Shown here piece by piece: positions 8,923 to 17,375 of a stretch of DNA of 47,413 bases. The position numbers were made by a program, and so were the translations under genes. Source of the DNA: Candidatus Hodarchaeota archaeon (GTDB lineage: Archaea; Asgardarchaeota; Heimdallarchaeia; Hodarchaeales; Hodarchaeaceae); contig JAHQWW010000019.1 in the NCBI GenBank assembly GCA_029856365.1, forward strand, positions 1 to 47,413, written 5' to 3'. The first letter of the stretch is position 1. The number at the start of each line of letters is the position of its first letter. The notes under the pieces were generated by a model. That model did no database searches and was not told the origin of the DNA. It was given only the letters and a program-made list of their open reading frames with translations.

Positions 8923-9642
8923 TCAGCAATCTAGAGTTACTGGAACTTCACCAAGAATTTTCAGTTCCTTTGCTGAAATTGGGTCATAGAAACATTTTAC
9001 AGCGCTTACTTGGACTCCTTTCTGAATAGCTGTTTTTGACACTTGAAAAAAAATGGGGGTCTATTACTTTATTTGGTTTAAAAGAGCAAATATCATTCCT
9101 TTTAACTACAAAAATTATAAATGATTGATATTCTTTGATCTCGATAGCCCTTATCAACTCGTTCAAATGTTTGGAGCCCCTGATCGTTGGTGCGTCTGGA
9201 AAAGCCACTCCATTTTTAACTAATGTCACACTTTTGACTTCAACCAACGCTTTTTGAAGTGTATCAATATTCTTCATCAAAAAATCAAATCTGCTATTTC
9301 CAAAAGTATATTCTGACTGAATAATACGATATTGTTGGAGGCTTGGAATAGCAGTATATTCCTTCTGAAACAACCGATTTGTAATAAAAGAATCGATATT
9401 TCCCCATATTTTACCTTTCTTAACGCCAATCAAGGAGTAAGTGGTTTTTCGTGTACGATTAAAGCTTTATCATAGGAACACTTGAACATTTGGTATAAAA
9501 GTTCTTTTAATCTATCTGGGTCTGGTACATGTGCTTCTACAAGGTTATTTGTTTGGCTTGAAGACTGGATTTCGACTCAGGTTGTAAATCGGTTTGGATG
9601 TTCCTTAAATCTAGCTGAATAGTAGGTTCCATTACACTTCAT
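8923..9642 (-). pseudogene. sfsA: sfsA pseudogene (SfsA/sugar fermentation stimulation-type DNA-binding nuclease family)
   Basis: Reading all reverse frames recovers nearly a whole SfsA protein in pieces: ATG at 9642, then FKEHPNRF, VEAHVPDPDRLKELLY, RTRKTTYSLIGVKKG, SRFDFLMKN, VEVKSVTL, FPDAPTIRGSKHLNELI and finally VKCFYDPISAKELKILGEVP to TGA at 8923. The order and about 240-codon span fit the family. It is broken by an in-frame TGA at 9577-9579, a frame change near 9500, a TGA-TAA pair at 9467-9472 in the second frame, and a frame change in or beside the A8G5 run at 9046-9058. The longest open piece (8984-9433, TTG start) carries the core but has a garbled C-terminus. The lesions are too many for one sequencing error. 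The last known role of SfsA is uncertain; the family has a PD-(D/E)XK-like core. Confidence 0.8.
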
Positions 9643-9721
9643 TCTGTTCCTAAAGCATGTTTTGAGGTTCTCGATATCTTGTTTTCTTTTATGAGTTAAA
9701 TATATGCCATGGGAAGTTTAA

Positions 9722-9735
9722 TTAGTCATGACTAA
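9722..9735. promoter_or_regulatory. Perfect 14-bp palindrome TTAGTCATGACTAA
   Basis: The two 7-base arms are exact reverse complements. It lies in the 266-base spacer between the sfsA pseudogene and the TPR gene at 9909/9918, about 180 bases upstream of the latter. Its arms resemble those of a second perfect palindrome at 9825-9838, so both may bind the same dimeric regulator. Confidence 0.4.
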
Positions 9736-9807
9736 AGGTAGAATTATATGTGAAGTGTTTTTCCTTTTCAAGAAAGAAATAAAAACGAAGGGATAATAAA
9801 AGGTAAT

Positions 9808-9838
9808 AATTACTATATACTCAATTACTATATAGTAA
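9808..9838 (+). promoter_or_regulatory. Palindrome TTACTATATAGTAA with an upstream half-site copy
   Basis: A perfect 14-bp palindrome occupies 9825-9838. The 12-base string AATTACTATATA occurs at 9808-9819 and again at 9823-9834, giving a 15-base periodicity. The centre is TATA-like and lies about 80 bases before the TPR gene, so it may be promoter, operator or both. Confidence 0.4.
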
Positions 9839-9917
9839 ATAGTAATAATATTATCATAGCTCTTGTTTCAAAGGTTATTTCCCCTAATAAAACTATAGTA
9901 CAAATATAGTGAGGAAA

Positions 9918-10517
9918 ATGGCTAAAGAAGAAGCTTCAACAATTGACCCTAAAGTATTATCAGAATTCCAAGACGCAATTAAGAAAGCTTCTGCTTTGGC
10001 TGAAGATGGGAAATATAAAAAGGCAATTAACCTTCTTCAAGGAAGTTTAGAAGAAGCAGTAAAGCTTGATTTTATACAGCCAGAGGTCAATATCCGGAAT
10101 TCTCTTGGAATTTTGCACTGGAAAAATAACTCCTTTAACGATTTTTTAGAGATAACCGCAGAGTCATTAGCTTTAGCCCGAGTACATAACTATAAGAAAG
10201 GAGTGGCAGAGGCATTACTGAATTTAGCTTGGGTACTAGCAATGGAAAAAAAGGATTTTATTAGATCCTTTGATCTTACTGAAGAAGCTCTAATTGTTAC
10301 AGAAGATTTAGGGTATGAGAAGGGTATAGCGACATCAATGTATATTATATCAACCGCTTACAAACATAAAAAGATGGACGACAAAGCGCAATATTACCTG
10401 GAGAGGAGTTTGGCTATATCAATGAGGCTAGCAGAGGTAGATCTATTAATTCCCAGTGAAGCAGGATTGACTGAAGAGGAGAAAGAACAGCTAAAAGATG
10501 CACTCGATCTACTGTAA
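9918..10517 (+). CDS. TPR-repeat protein
   Basis: 199 residues from the ATG at 9918 (a GTG at 9909 would add three). The protein is all-helical with about four tetratricopeptide-like repeats: residues about 12-45 (IKKASALAEDGKYKKAINLLQGSLEEA), a second around NIRNSLGILHWKNNSFNDFLEIT, a third around AEALLNLAWVLAMEKKDFIRSFDLTEEAL, and a fourth around ATSMYIISTAYKHKKMDDKAQYYLERSLAI. A Glu/Lys-rich C-terminal helix closes it. TPR proteins act as scaffolds for protein complexes; no partner can be inferred here. It is monocistronic, with two palindromes in its upstream region. Confidence 0.75.
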   Translation: MAKEEASTIDPKVLSEFQDAIKKASALAEDGKYKKAINLLQGSLEEAVKLDFIQPEVNIRNSLGILHWKNNSFNDFLEITAESLALARVHNYKKGVAEALLNLAWVLAMEKKDFIRSFDLTEEALIVTEDLGYEKGIATSMYIISTAYKHKKMDDKAQYYLERSLAISMRLAEVDLLIPSEAGLTEEEKEQLKDALDLL

Positions 10518-10881
10518 TCAATAAACATAGATTTTACACATATCTTAATTGTCGAGCTTTTCTCGAAATTTAAGTAGTCATTGCCACTTTAATAAATTCT
10601 AAAATAGTAATTTTAAAATTAATATTAGGTTATAATTATAAAGAAAACCTTAGAAAAATGAATCAATTTTTATTGAAACTTTTATTTTACTCTTAGCGAA
10701 TCTATGAAAACATGAAATTCATAATAATTAGAGAAGCTCTTTAAGTCATAAGAAATGTCTATTAGAAAAAGACTGATTTATCAAGACTAATCTATCAACC
10801 TTTTCTCTTATTTAGGTTCAAAAACAATAGAAAAATGAATTAAAAAATTAAAATCTCAGCATCTGAATAAAAAGAAATGAT
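10518..10881. other. AT-rich intergenic region with a tandem repeat near its end
   Basis: 364 bases with no coding frame of interest. Composition is very AT-rich with runs of A and T, so U-rich transcription termination after the TPR gene is plausible. The only structured element I see is the tandem 14-bp repeat at 10771-10798, listed separately. Confidence 0.4.
10771..10798 (+). repeat. Tandem 14-bp repeat upstream of a response regulator gene
   Basis: GACTGATTTATCAA (10771-10784) is followed directly by GACTAATCTATCAA (10785-10798); 12 of 14 positions agree. It lies 84 bases before the ATG at 10882. A repeated regulator-binding site is a reasonable reading, but chance in AT-rich DNA cannot be excluded. 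Confidence 0.4.
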
Positions 10882-11295
10882 ATGGTGAATATGGCGAGAA
10901 TCCTTCTTGTCGATGACGAGCGAGATCTTCTAATGATTTATACAAAGCTCCTGATGATGGAAGGTCATGATGTGGTTGACAGCGCTAGTAATGGCAAAGA
11001 AGCTATTAAAAAATTCTCTGAATTGCCCATAAAACCAGATATCATTATCATGGATTACAGAATGCCAGTTCTAGATGGATTAGTAGCGATGAAGGAAATT
11101 CTCAAGAAAACTCCTGAAGCTAAGGTTCTATTCGTTAGTGCTGAGAAAAGAGTTGAGAAAGAAGCTTTTGAAGCAGGTGCGATCGGTTTTTTCACAAAAC
11201 CAACGAGTATCCGTACCTTATTAGCGGAAATAGATCGCATACAACAACTCCAGGCTCAGGTTTTGAGACAAAGGAACTCGAAAGAAGAGACATGA
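10882..11295 (+). CDS. Stand-alone response regulator receiver protein
   Basis: 137 residues, a single CheY-like receiver domain. The acidic pocket is D11/D12, the phospho-acceptor D58 (IIIMDYRMPVLDG), with S86 (VLFVSAE) and K106 (GFFTKP) at the switch positions. All residues needed for phosphorylation are present. A Gln-rich helix follows (IQQLQAQVLRQRN) but there is no output domain, so it must act through protein contacts. No histidine kinase lies nearby, so it is an orphan. Archaeal single-domain regulators of this kind often serve kinases encoded elsewhere. The gene ends 5 bases from the end of the convergent methyltransferase gene. Confidence 0.9.
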   Translation: MVNMARILLVDDERDLLMIYTKLLMMEGHDVVDSASNGKEAIKKFSELPIKPDIIIMDYRMPVLDGLVAMKEILKKTPEAKVLFVSAEKRVEKEAFEAGAIGFFTKPTSIRTLLAEIDRIQQLQAQVLRQRNSKEET

Positions 11296-11300
11296 CAGTT

Positions 11301-12371
11301 TTAATCGAAAAATTTGTCAAGAACTATCTTAGGGGTTTTTTGCGCTTGTTTTTCTTCTAGGTGTTTCAGATGTTTGATCCATGATCTTGTTATTTTTTCA
11401 GGAAAATAACGATGTATTTCTCCCATGAGTGAATCAAAAGTTAATAATGGCTCCTCTCTTAGTCGGTCATAAAAAAACTTCATAATTCTGAAAAATTGAC
11501 TTGTTCCAAAGACTTTATACTGTGCTTCGATGGTAGGAGAACTCCATTCTTCTATAATCCTATTATGTATTAACTCTACATAATCAGTATTGATTTCATA
11601 ACCTATCCCTCTTCTTGATGTTATTCGACACATTTTAAGTGTGGTTCCAGAACCTAAAAACGGATCTAGAACGGTTTCACCTATAGTGGTATGCATTCGA
11701 ATCAGTCTAAAAGGGATATCTTCAGGAAATGGTGCTGAATGTCCGAAACGGTTTTGACCTTTTGAGTCGATTTTAAAAACAGGGACAATATCGTCCCAGA
11801 AGCATCTTACGGCCCAATGACGCCATTCACTTTTTGTAAGAACACTCTGAGCCAAGATATCTTTTGAAACCATCCGTGTTTTCCCAGGTTTGACCCAAAC
11901 AAAAATTTGTTCAAAACCAGTATTAGAAGCGATATTAGTTGGTTTAGGGTAAGACCCCCATGAAACATTTGAAACATATTCTGATTTATCCCAGTAATGC
12001 ATACCTGAGAGATATAAACTGTTCTCTCGCATGAATTTCTCGACATCCCATATGATATTCTGTATTACTCGCCGATCAAATCCGGATCGACTACTTTCAA
12101 TGGGTAATGGTTGAATATTTATCGCAATTTTTCCATTGGGTTGCAAAACTCGGATGCATTCAGACCACACTCGGTTCAGAGAAGAGATATAGCTTTGATA
12201 ACTCTGGCCAAATCCTATCTGCTCTCCCCCATAATCTCGAACATTCCAATAAGGAGGGGAAGTCACAATTAAGGTTACAGATTCTGAAGGGATCTCCGAC
12301 ATACTCTCTGATGATTTGAAAAAGACCGTTTGGCCTTCAATTTCGATTTTATCGATTTTATTTGGTTTCAT
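11301..12371 (-). CDS. DNA methyltransferase, probably N4-cytosine type (beta class), without a partner nuclease
   Basis: 356 residues. The catalytic motif TSPPYW is at 37-42, and the AdoMet-binding motif DPFLGSGTT is at 236-244, so the order is catalytic first, AdoMet site second, the beta-class layout. TSPPYW is the form usual for N4-cytosine (and some N6-adenine) methyltransferases. The region between the motifs, about residues 90-215, should hold target recognition. About 90 residues follow the AdoMet domain (WSSPTIEAQYKVFGTSQFFR to KFFD) and I do not recognise them. There is no restriction endonuclease gene beside it: the neighbours are a response regulator and a flavin reductase. It may serve regulation, repair or strand marking rather than restriction. 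Confidence 0.85.
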   Translation of the reverse strand: MKPNKIDKIEIEGQTVFFKSSESMSEIPSESVTLIVTSPPYWNVRDYGGEQIGFGQSYQSYISSLNRVWSECIRVLQPNGKIAINIQPLPIESSRSGFDRRVIQNIIWDVEKFMRENSLYLSGMHYWDKSEYVSNVSWGSYPKPTNIASNTGFEQIFVWVKPGKTRMVSKDILAQSVLTKSEWRHWAVRCFWDDIVPVFKIDSKGQNRFGHSAPFPEDIPFRLIRMHTTIGETVLDPFLGSGTTLKMCRITSRRGIGYEINTDYVELIHNRIIEEWSSPTIEAQYKVFGTSQFFRIMKFFYDRLREEPLLTFDSLMGEIHRYFPEKITRSWIKHLKHLEEKQAQKTPKIVLDKFFD

Positions 12372-12383
12372 TTCGGCTTCCTT

Positions 12384-12938
12384 TCATTTTATTCTCAAAT
12401 TGAGAGAATAAGTCTCTTCCATTGATTTTGATTTTCTCCAATATATAGGTTGGAATTTTTTCAGATCAATAGCCCATTCGTCAGTTATTGAGAGATCGAT
12501 CACCACGTCGACCACCTCTCCGATAAACAGGTCATGATCCCCTGTGACGATAATCCTCTGGAGCTCACACTCAAGATTGATTAAGCATTCTTTTATTCGT
12601 GGAGCATTAACTTTGTTTGAAGCTTCAACTGTAAAGCCAGCTTGCTTGAGTTTCTGAGGCTCCATTCGACCACTAACACTACCAACATAATGACTTCCCT
12701 CAACCTGTGTTATGTTGGGAATGTTTATAACATAATCTTTGTATCGGTTAATTAATTCATGAGAAAAACGCTTTTTTGCTATTGAAATTCCTATTAATGG
12801 AGGATCAACGGATAATGGGCAAGACCAAGCTATTGTTAAGGCATTTGGTTCTTTAATTGTTCCTGATGAAACTAAAACAGTGGGCCTTGGGTATAAATAA
12901 CGATAAGCAGCAGTTAAATCCGAAATTGGTTGTTTCAT
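12384..12938 (-). CDS. Flavin reductase-like FMN-binding protein
   Basis: About 184 residues. I start it at the ATG at 12938 because AAAGGAG lies 7 bases upstream; a longer reading from 12959 would absorb that site. The split-barrel flavin-binding family pattern is present: YRYLYPRPTVLVSSG, NALTIAWSCPLSVDPPLIGISIAKKRFSHELI and FVINIP-like YVINIPNITQ, then GDHDLFIGEVVDV near the C-terminus. Members bind FMN and act as NAD(P)H:flavin oxidoreductases or flavoredoxins in electron transfer. The physiological partner is not shown. It is 32 bases after endonuclease IV on the same strand and 12 bases before the methyltransferase, so the three may be co-transcribed. Confidence 0.85.
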   Translation of the reverse strand: MKQPISDLTAAYRYLYPRPTVLVSSGTIKEPNALTIAWSCPLSVDPPLIGISIAKKRFSHELINRYKDYVINIPNITQVEGSHYVGSVSGRMEPQKLKQAGFTVEASNKVNAPRIKECLINLECELQRIIVTGDHDLFIGEVVDVVIDLSITDEWAIDLKKFQPIYWRKSKSMEETYSLNLRIK

Positions 12939-12970
12939 AGTTAATACTCCTTTATACATATAATGAATGG

Positions 12971-13840
12971 TTAATTCTGTGAACGTAATTTTCTTAAAAG
13001 ATCTAGATTTTGTTTATCACCAATTTTGTCGTCTTTAGGGGTTTCTAGAACCATTGGTATTTTCTTATACCGGGGATTTTGCATTAGTTCTTTAAAACAG
13101 TCTAAGCCAATGTAACCTTTTCCAATGTGTTCATGATGATCTATTCCAGAACCCAGAGGGCCTTTAGAATCATTGATATGAAATAATTTAAGTTTATACT
13201 TACCTACCATTTCTTCGAGTTTATCAATAACTTCATTCAATCCTTCTGTAGTAGAGATGTCATAACCAGAGGAAAATGCATGCGCTGTATCAAAGCAAAC
13301 ACCGATATAATGTTCTTCCTGTACAAACCCTAAAATTTCCTCAAAATGATCAATCTTATTCCCCCATGTCTTTCTTTTAGCAGTTGAATTTTCTAGTAAA
13401 ATCATCGAAGGTTTCTTAATATACTTTCTAACTTTGTTTAAAGCTTCTGCTACACGTTTAGCAGCGAAATTTTCATCATGATCTTTTGGACTTCCTAAAT
13501 GTGTTATAACATAAGGAGTGTGTAACAGTGTCATCTTTTCTACTTCTTCAGTTAAGACTTCCACGGATTTTGTGAATAAATTGTCATCTGGAGAAGCGAG
13601 GTTTGGTAGATATGGCATATGAATGGCTGTATCGTAATAATTTGCCATTCTTGACTTTTCTATGAATGTCTGTATAGCTTCAGGGGTTAACTTTGTTGCT
13701 TCCCAGCGCCTAGGAGGCCGAGTGAAAATTTGTAGACATTCGCAGGTGCTTTGTATTCCACGATCAACTGCAAGATCAATTGATTTAGCAATTGATTTAT
13801 GAGCGCCAATTCGGGGGCCAATAATGTTTTCCTTAGCCAT
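12971..13840 (-). CDS. nfo: Endonuclease IV (AP endonuclease, family 2)
   Basis: 289 residues, normal for Nfo. It cuts DNA at abasic sites in base excision repair. The TIM-barrel metal ligands are visible in order: IGAHKSI near the N-terminus, AIHMPYLPNLASP, ITHLGSPKDHD, ILLENSTAKR (Glu), VCFDTAHAFSSGYD (Asp, His), LFHINDSKGPLGSGIDHHEHIGKGYIG (His, Asp and Gly-rich) and a final VLETPKDD (Glu). All three zinc sites look complete. The ATG at 13840 is taken. It is divergent from the DMT transporter and heads a same-strand run with flavin reductase and the DNA methyltransferase. Confidence 0.93.
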   Translation of the reverse strand: MAKENIIGPRIGAHKSIAKSIDLAVDRGIQSTCECLQIFTRPPRRWEATKLTPEAIQTFIEKSRMANYYDTAIHMPYLPNLASPDDNLFTKSVEVLTEEVEKMTLLHTPYVITHLGSPKDHDENFAAKRVAEALNKVRKYIKKPSMILLENSTAKRKTWGNKIDHFEEILGFVQEEHYIGVCFDTAHAFSSGYDISTTEGLNEVIDKLEEMVGKYKLKLFHINDSKGPLGSGIDHHEHIGKGYIGLDCFKELMQNPRYKKIPMVLETPKDDKIGDKQNLDLLRKLRSQN

Positions 13841-13963
13841 ATATGAAATTCAACACCACTAAACAAAGATAGATTGGAAATTTGATATTTTTTTGTTTGC
13901 TACAAATATATAGTTGAGTAGAAGTTAAGACGATTTTGAACTCTATTAGACTTCCGTGATAAT

Positions 13964-14911
13964 ATGGGACAATTTCAGCTCAAGACAAAATGTCAGATCA
14001 GCTTAATTATTGCTACTTTTGCTGTATCTTGGGCTTCTATTTTCATTACAATTCTATTGGATAATGGTGTTCCTCCTGTTGTCATTGCTTTCTGGAGGTT
14101 ATGTTTCTCTGTTATTTTCCTTGTTCCTTCTATTTTGCGCCAAGAAATCAGAAATCAGTTTAAACCATATCTTAATTACACCTATCAACGATTTTTTGTT
14201 CTATCAGGGTTTTTTCTTTCTCTTCATTTCTTAAGCTGGATTCAAAGTTTAACATCTTTATCTGTCGCTGTATCCGTACTAGTGGTCAATTCCTCGCCAA
14301 TTTGGGTAGTTGTATTTTCTTTCTTAATATTACATGAGAAAATTACACCTAATCAGCTTATTGGTTTAATTCTTGGATTTTTAGGTTTATTCCTGATATC
14401 TTTAGCTCCCACTTCCCAACAGACCAGTACAATCCTTCCTGAAGGCATCTTGCTAGCATTATTTGGAGCTTTTATGGTTGCTTTTTATTTTATGATAGGC
14501 AAGCAGATGCGGACTCAACACACAGTTCCTAATATCCCTTATGTGTTCTTTGTAAACGCATTTTGCTCCATATTTTTGTTTCTTTTTTCATTTTTGTTGA
14601 GTGATAATATCCTTAGTTTTACTCCAACTGATCTTGTATGGTTTATTGCATTAGCCATAGGACCGAGCTTATTAGGACATGCACTATATATCTATGCTAT
14701 GAAGCACCTATCAGCTCAAACTGTGTCTTTAGCGGTAATTGGAGAAACTGTGGGAGCATCTTTATTGGCTTGGATCCTTTTTTCTCAAGTTTTACCACCA
14801 GTCACTCTAATTGGAGGATTCTTCGTATTATTTGGAATATATTTAGACGTTAAATTTGATATTTCTTCCAGTTTAAAGATAAACAAATCTAATACAATTA
14901 TTAATAAGTAA
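13964..14911 (+). CDS. EamA/DMT-family permease
   Basis: 315 residues with ten hydrophobic segments and two EamA-like halves. The first half has ALF-type helix AVSWASIFITILLDNGVPPVVIAFWRLCFS, and the repeat ends with NSSPIWVVVFSFLILHEKITPNQLIGLILGFLGLFLI, the typical EamA ending. The second half ends GETVGASLLAWILFSQVLPPVTLIGGFFVLFGIYL. DMT proteins export metabolites or amino acids; the substrate cannot be told. The C-terminal tail is short, Lys/Asn-rich and cytosolic. A TATA-like AAATATATAG lies at 13904-13913, about 50 bases upstream. The gene converges with the M6 protease gene. Confidence 0.88.
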   Translation: MGQFQLKTKCQISLIIATFAVSWASIFITILLDNGVPPVVIAFWRLCFSVIFLVPSILRQEIRNQFKPYLNYTYQRFFVLSGFFLSLHFLSWIQSLTSLSVAVSVLVVNSSPIWVVVFSFLILHEKITPNQLIGLILGFLGLFLISLAPTSQQTSTILPEGILLALFGAFMVAFYFMIGKQMRTQHTVPNIPYVFFVNAFCSIFLFLFSFLLSDNILSFTPTDLVWFIALAIGPSLLGHALYIYAMKHLSAQTVSLAVIGETVGASLLAWILFSQVLPPVTLIGGFFVLFGIYLDVKFDISSSLKINKSNTIINK

Positions 14912-14944
14912 AATTTTAGTTTTAGTGGGAAATTATATTTTTTT

Positions 14945-17323
14945 TTAGATTTTACCTATGAATTTTCGATTATAAAGGAAAATACTGAGTACTCCAATCA
15001 CCAATATGCCTATAAAGAATAATGGTTCTACCCCACCAGTAGAAGAACTAGTTTCTGAGAGTTTTGTGCTGCGTGTGATAAATGTAGAATTATTTGGCTG
15101 ATCAAGATAATTAATGGATAAATTGAGAAGATTTGGTAAAATCGTATCAGGTACCATTTCAGGTTGAAAGAGAAAATTAATCAGTTTATACTCCCCAGTG
15201 TCGATATAATAACCTTTAGTGCCATATCCAAGAAATTCAGGAAATTTATCTTCAAGAATAGGAACGGTTCCAGATAATAGCTTAACGACTTCTCCATCAC
15301 TGCTTCGATTTGCCCGTAGTGAGTCAGTAGAACCTAATGTAAATGGGGGAAGTTTTTCTAAAAAGTCTAGGCCAGTTAATTCCGTTATAGATGCTCGAAA
15401 GTTTGTCGGACTTCGTGCTCGAAAAATCTCATCAATTTCATCATGGACTTTACTACCCTGATTGCTGAAGTCGAAAATATTGTAATTAGACATAAGAATG
15501 ATACGTGAAGGATCCATCGGAGTAGAGGATTCCAAGTATTGTTTAATTTCTTTAAATTCATTGTAATTAATATGTGAGTTAGATATAGGAGTAATTGCTG
15601 GATTTCCTATCCAAATAACATATTCGTAATCTCTCATCTCTTCTGCAGTGATCTCTGCATCAGTCAAAGAACTAGTTTGTAGAATTTCATATTGTCCAAG
15701 ATAATCTAATTCATCTAATGCAGAGAGAACAGAATTTTCTGACGCATGTCCTAGATCATCATCTACTACTAATATTATACCATCTATATTATCTACTTCA
15801 ACGTTTATGAAAGAGGAGTAGCCTATGTAAGGAATATTCGCATTATCTGAAACCCGAGCCCGAACTAGATGAGTTCCTTCTCTTACTCCTATTGTGTTCC
15901 ACCTAAAATTATATGTTCCTTCCAGTGCAGCAGGATTACAAGTCTGCCAGGGTCCATTGTCAATAGAAATCTCCGTTTGAGATATATTTGAAGTTAATGG
16001 CCCAGTGGTTGTGACCACTAAATCATAATACCCTTTTATAGAATTATTCGGTGGTTCTATTTCTACTTGAGGGATCTTGCTTTCATTTGTAACACGTAAA
16101 CAGTAAGAAAAATTTTCATATTTCTCTATCACTTGAATAGCCCACCCTTTGTTAGAACAATATGTTCCAATATCTCCATCAACCAAGGAAAATGCAGCGT
16201 CTTCTTTATTCCCACTTGTTTCTGGATGAGCATCAATCACATTCCAGGGAGGCCATTCATCTGATCCTACTTGAATTTGATTTGATGCGCGGGGACCAAC
16301 CTGAATTTCAGCGATAACAATTCCATGTTTTGGTAGATATCTATCAAAATCGATATTTTCCCGAACTGTAATTGTCCATCCTCGGCCATGTTCTGGATTG
16401 ATGAATCCTGTCGAATCCCACCCCAGTTCAAGCCACATGAAACCACTAGGTTCAGTTAAGGCTAGAGGATTAATAGTTGCAATGGTATCCATCGTGAAAT
16501 TAGATATTTGTAAACGATGGGTATTCGAAAGAAACTGAACAGAATTTGATTGTGAAATTTGACTATAATATTTATTCCAAATCGAGAAATGGCCTTCTCC
16601 ATAAGCCATAATATCATAAGGTCCAGCAAAGATGTTTTGATAGCTCTTGTAGTCATAAAGATCTGGAAAGTTAAGTTTGTGTCCTAATTCATGAGAAGGG
16701 GTTACATAATTTACATATTCATGATTCATAGAATATTCAATAGGATAACTTCCTTTGTGAGACCAGATGTCATTTGAATTTCCTGAATACTCTTGTCCAT
16801 CACCAGAATGAATTACGATCAAAAGATCATATTTTTGTGGATCTTTTTTAGCATTAATCGCAAGGGTTCTTGCCTCATCAGCAAGACCGTAATAAACAGA
16901 ATCTACCGTTGGTATGCTACCCAACCTCTCACCAGCTCCATAATGACTTAAGTTATGTTTAGCTTGAAACCAACCCAATATTTCTCCTTCCAAAATAACC
17001 TCCCCATAAGAAGTATTCAGAAAATATTGACTCACACTGTTGGTTTCAGAAGAAAAGAATAGATTCTCATAATATTGAATCGTATGAGTAGGATGGCGTG
17101 GATCATCAGGTAATTCCATAAGGACGACAAGTAATTTAAGAGTTGTACTTGCTATTTTATTATTGATTTGTCGTGATCTGAGTATAATTTCATCGTTTTT
17201 GTTGATACTTGAACAAATAGAACAAGAAATAACCACACTTGAAATAATAAGAAATATTAGAGAAAAAACCTGAAGGCTATTCACACAATTCACCATTTGA
17301 ATGACTAATAATAAGATTGTCAA
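14945..17323 (-). CDS. Cell-surface M6-type metalloprotease (immune inhibitor A-like)
   Basis: 792 residues from a TTG at 17323; ATG at 17296 (nine codons on) is a likely alternative start. A hydrophobic N-terminal segment (about residues 13-38) is signal-like, with cysteines at 34 and 37. The protease core has DLLIVIHSGDGQEYSG then HELGHKLNFPD at 211-221, the M6 zinc site HExxHxxxxxD, and GPYDIMAYGEG, a Met-turn-like segment. A beta-rich repeat region resembling a surface Ig-like fold (EIEPPNNSIKGYYDLVVTTTG on) follows, then a domain around residues 515-720. A hydrophobic helix at about 765-785 and a basic tail (NRKFIGKI) anchor it. It should face the outside. It probably degrades external protein. 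Confidence 0.8.
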   Translation of the reverse strand: MTILLLVIQMVNCVNSLQVFSLIFLIISSVVISCSICSSINKNDEIILRSRQINNKIASTTLKLLVVLMELPDDPRHPTHTIQYYENLFFSSETNSVSQYFLNTSYGEVILEGEILGWFQAKHNLSHYGAGERLGSIPTVDSVYYGLADEARTLAINAKKDPQKYDLLIVIHSGDGQEYSGNSNDIWSHKGSYPIEYSMNHEYVNYVTPSHELGHKLNFPDLYDYKSYQNIFAGPYDIMAYGEGHFSIWNKYYSQISQSNSVQFLSNTHRLQISNFTMDTIATINPLALTEPSGFMWLELGWDSTGFINPEHGRGWTITVRENIDFDRYLPKHGIVIAEIQVGPRASNQIQVGSDEWPPWNVIDAHPETSGNKEDAAFSLVDGDIGTYCSNKGWAIQVIEKYENFSYCLRVTNESKIPQVEIEPPNNSIKGYYDLVVTTTGPLTSNISQTEISIDNGPWQTCNPAALEGTYNFRWNTIGVREGTHLVRARVSDNANIPYIGYSSFINVEVDNIDGIILVVDDDLGHASENSVLSALDELDYLGQYEILQTSSLTDAEITAEEMRDYEYVIWIGNPAITPISNSHINYNEFKEIKQYLESSTPMDPSRIILMSNYNIFDFSNQGSKVHDEIDEIFRARSPTNFRASITELTGLDFLEKLPPFTLGSTDSLRANRSSDGEVVKLLSGTVPILEDKFPEFLGYGTKGYYIDTGEYKLINFLFQPEMVPDTILPNLLNLSINYLDQPNNSTFITRSTKLSETSSSTGGVEPLFFIGILVIGVLSIFLYNRKFIGKI

Positions 17324-17375
17324 TGAGAATTTAAGAGATTCTTTTTCTCTTGTATTATAATTGAGGAGCTTTTTG

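Noticed and set aside
8984..9433. A 149-residue intact protein
   Set aside because: It is only the middle of a broken sfsA; matching parts of the N- and C-terminus lie in other frames on both sides.
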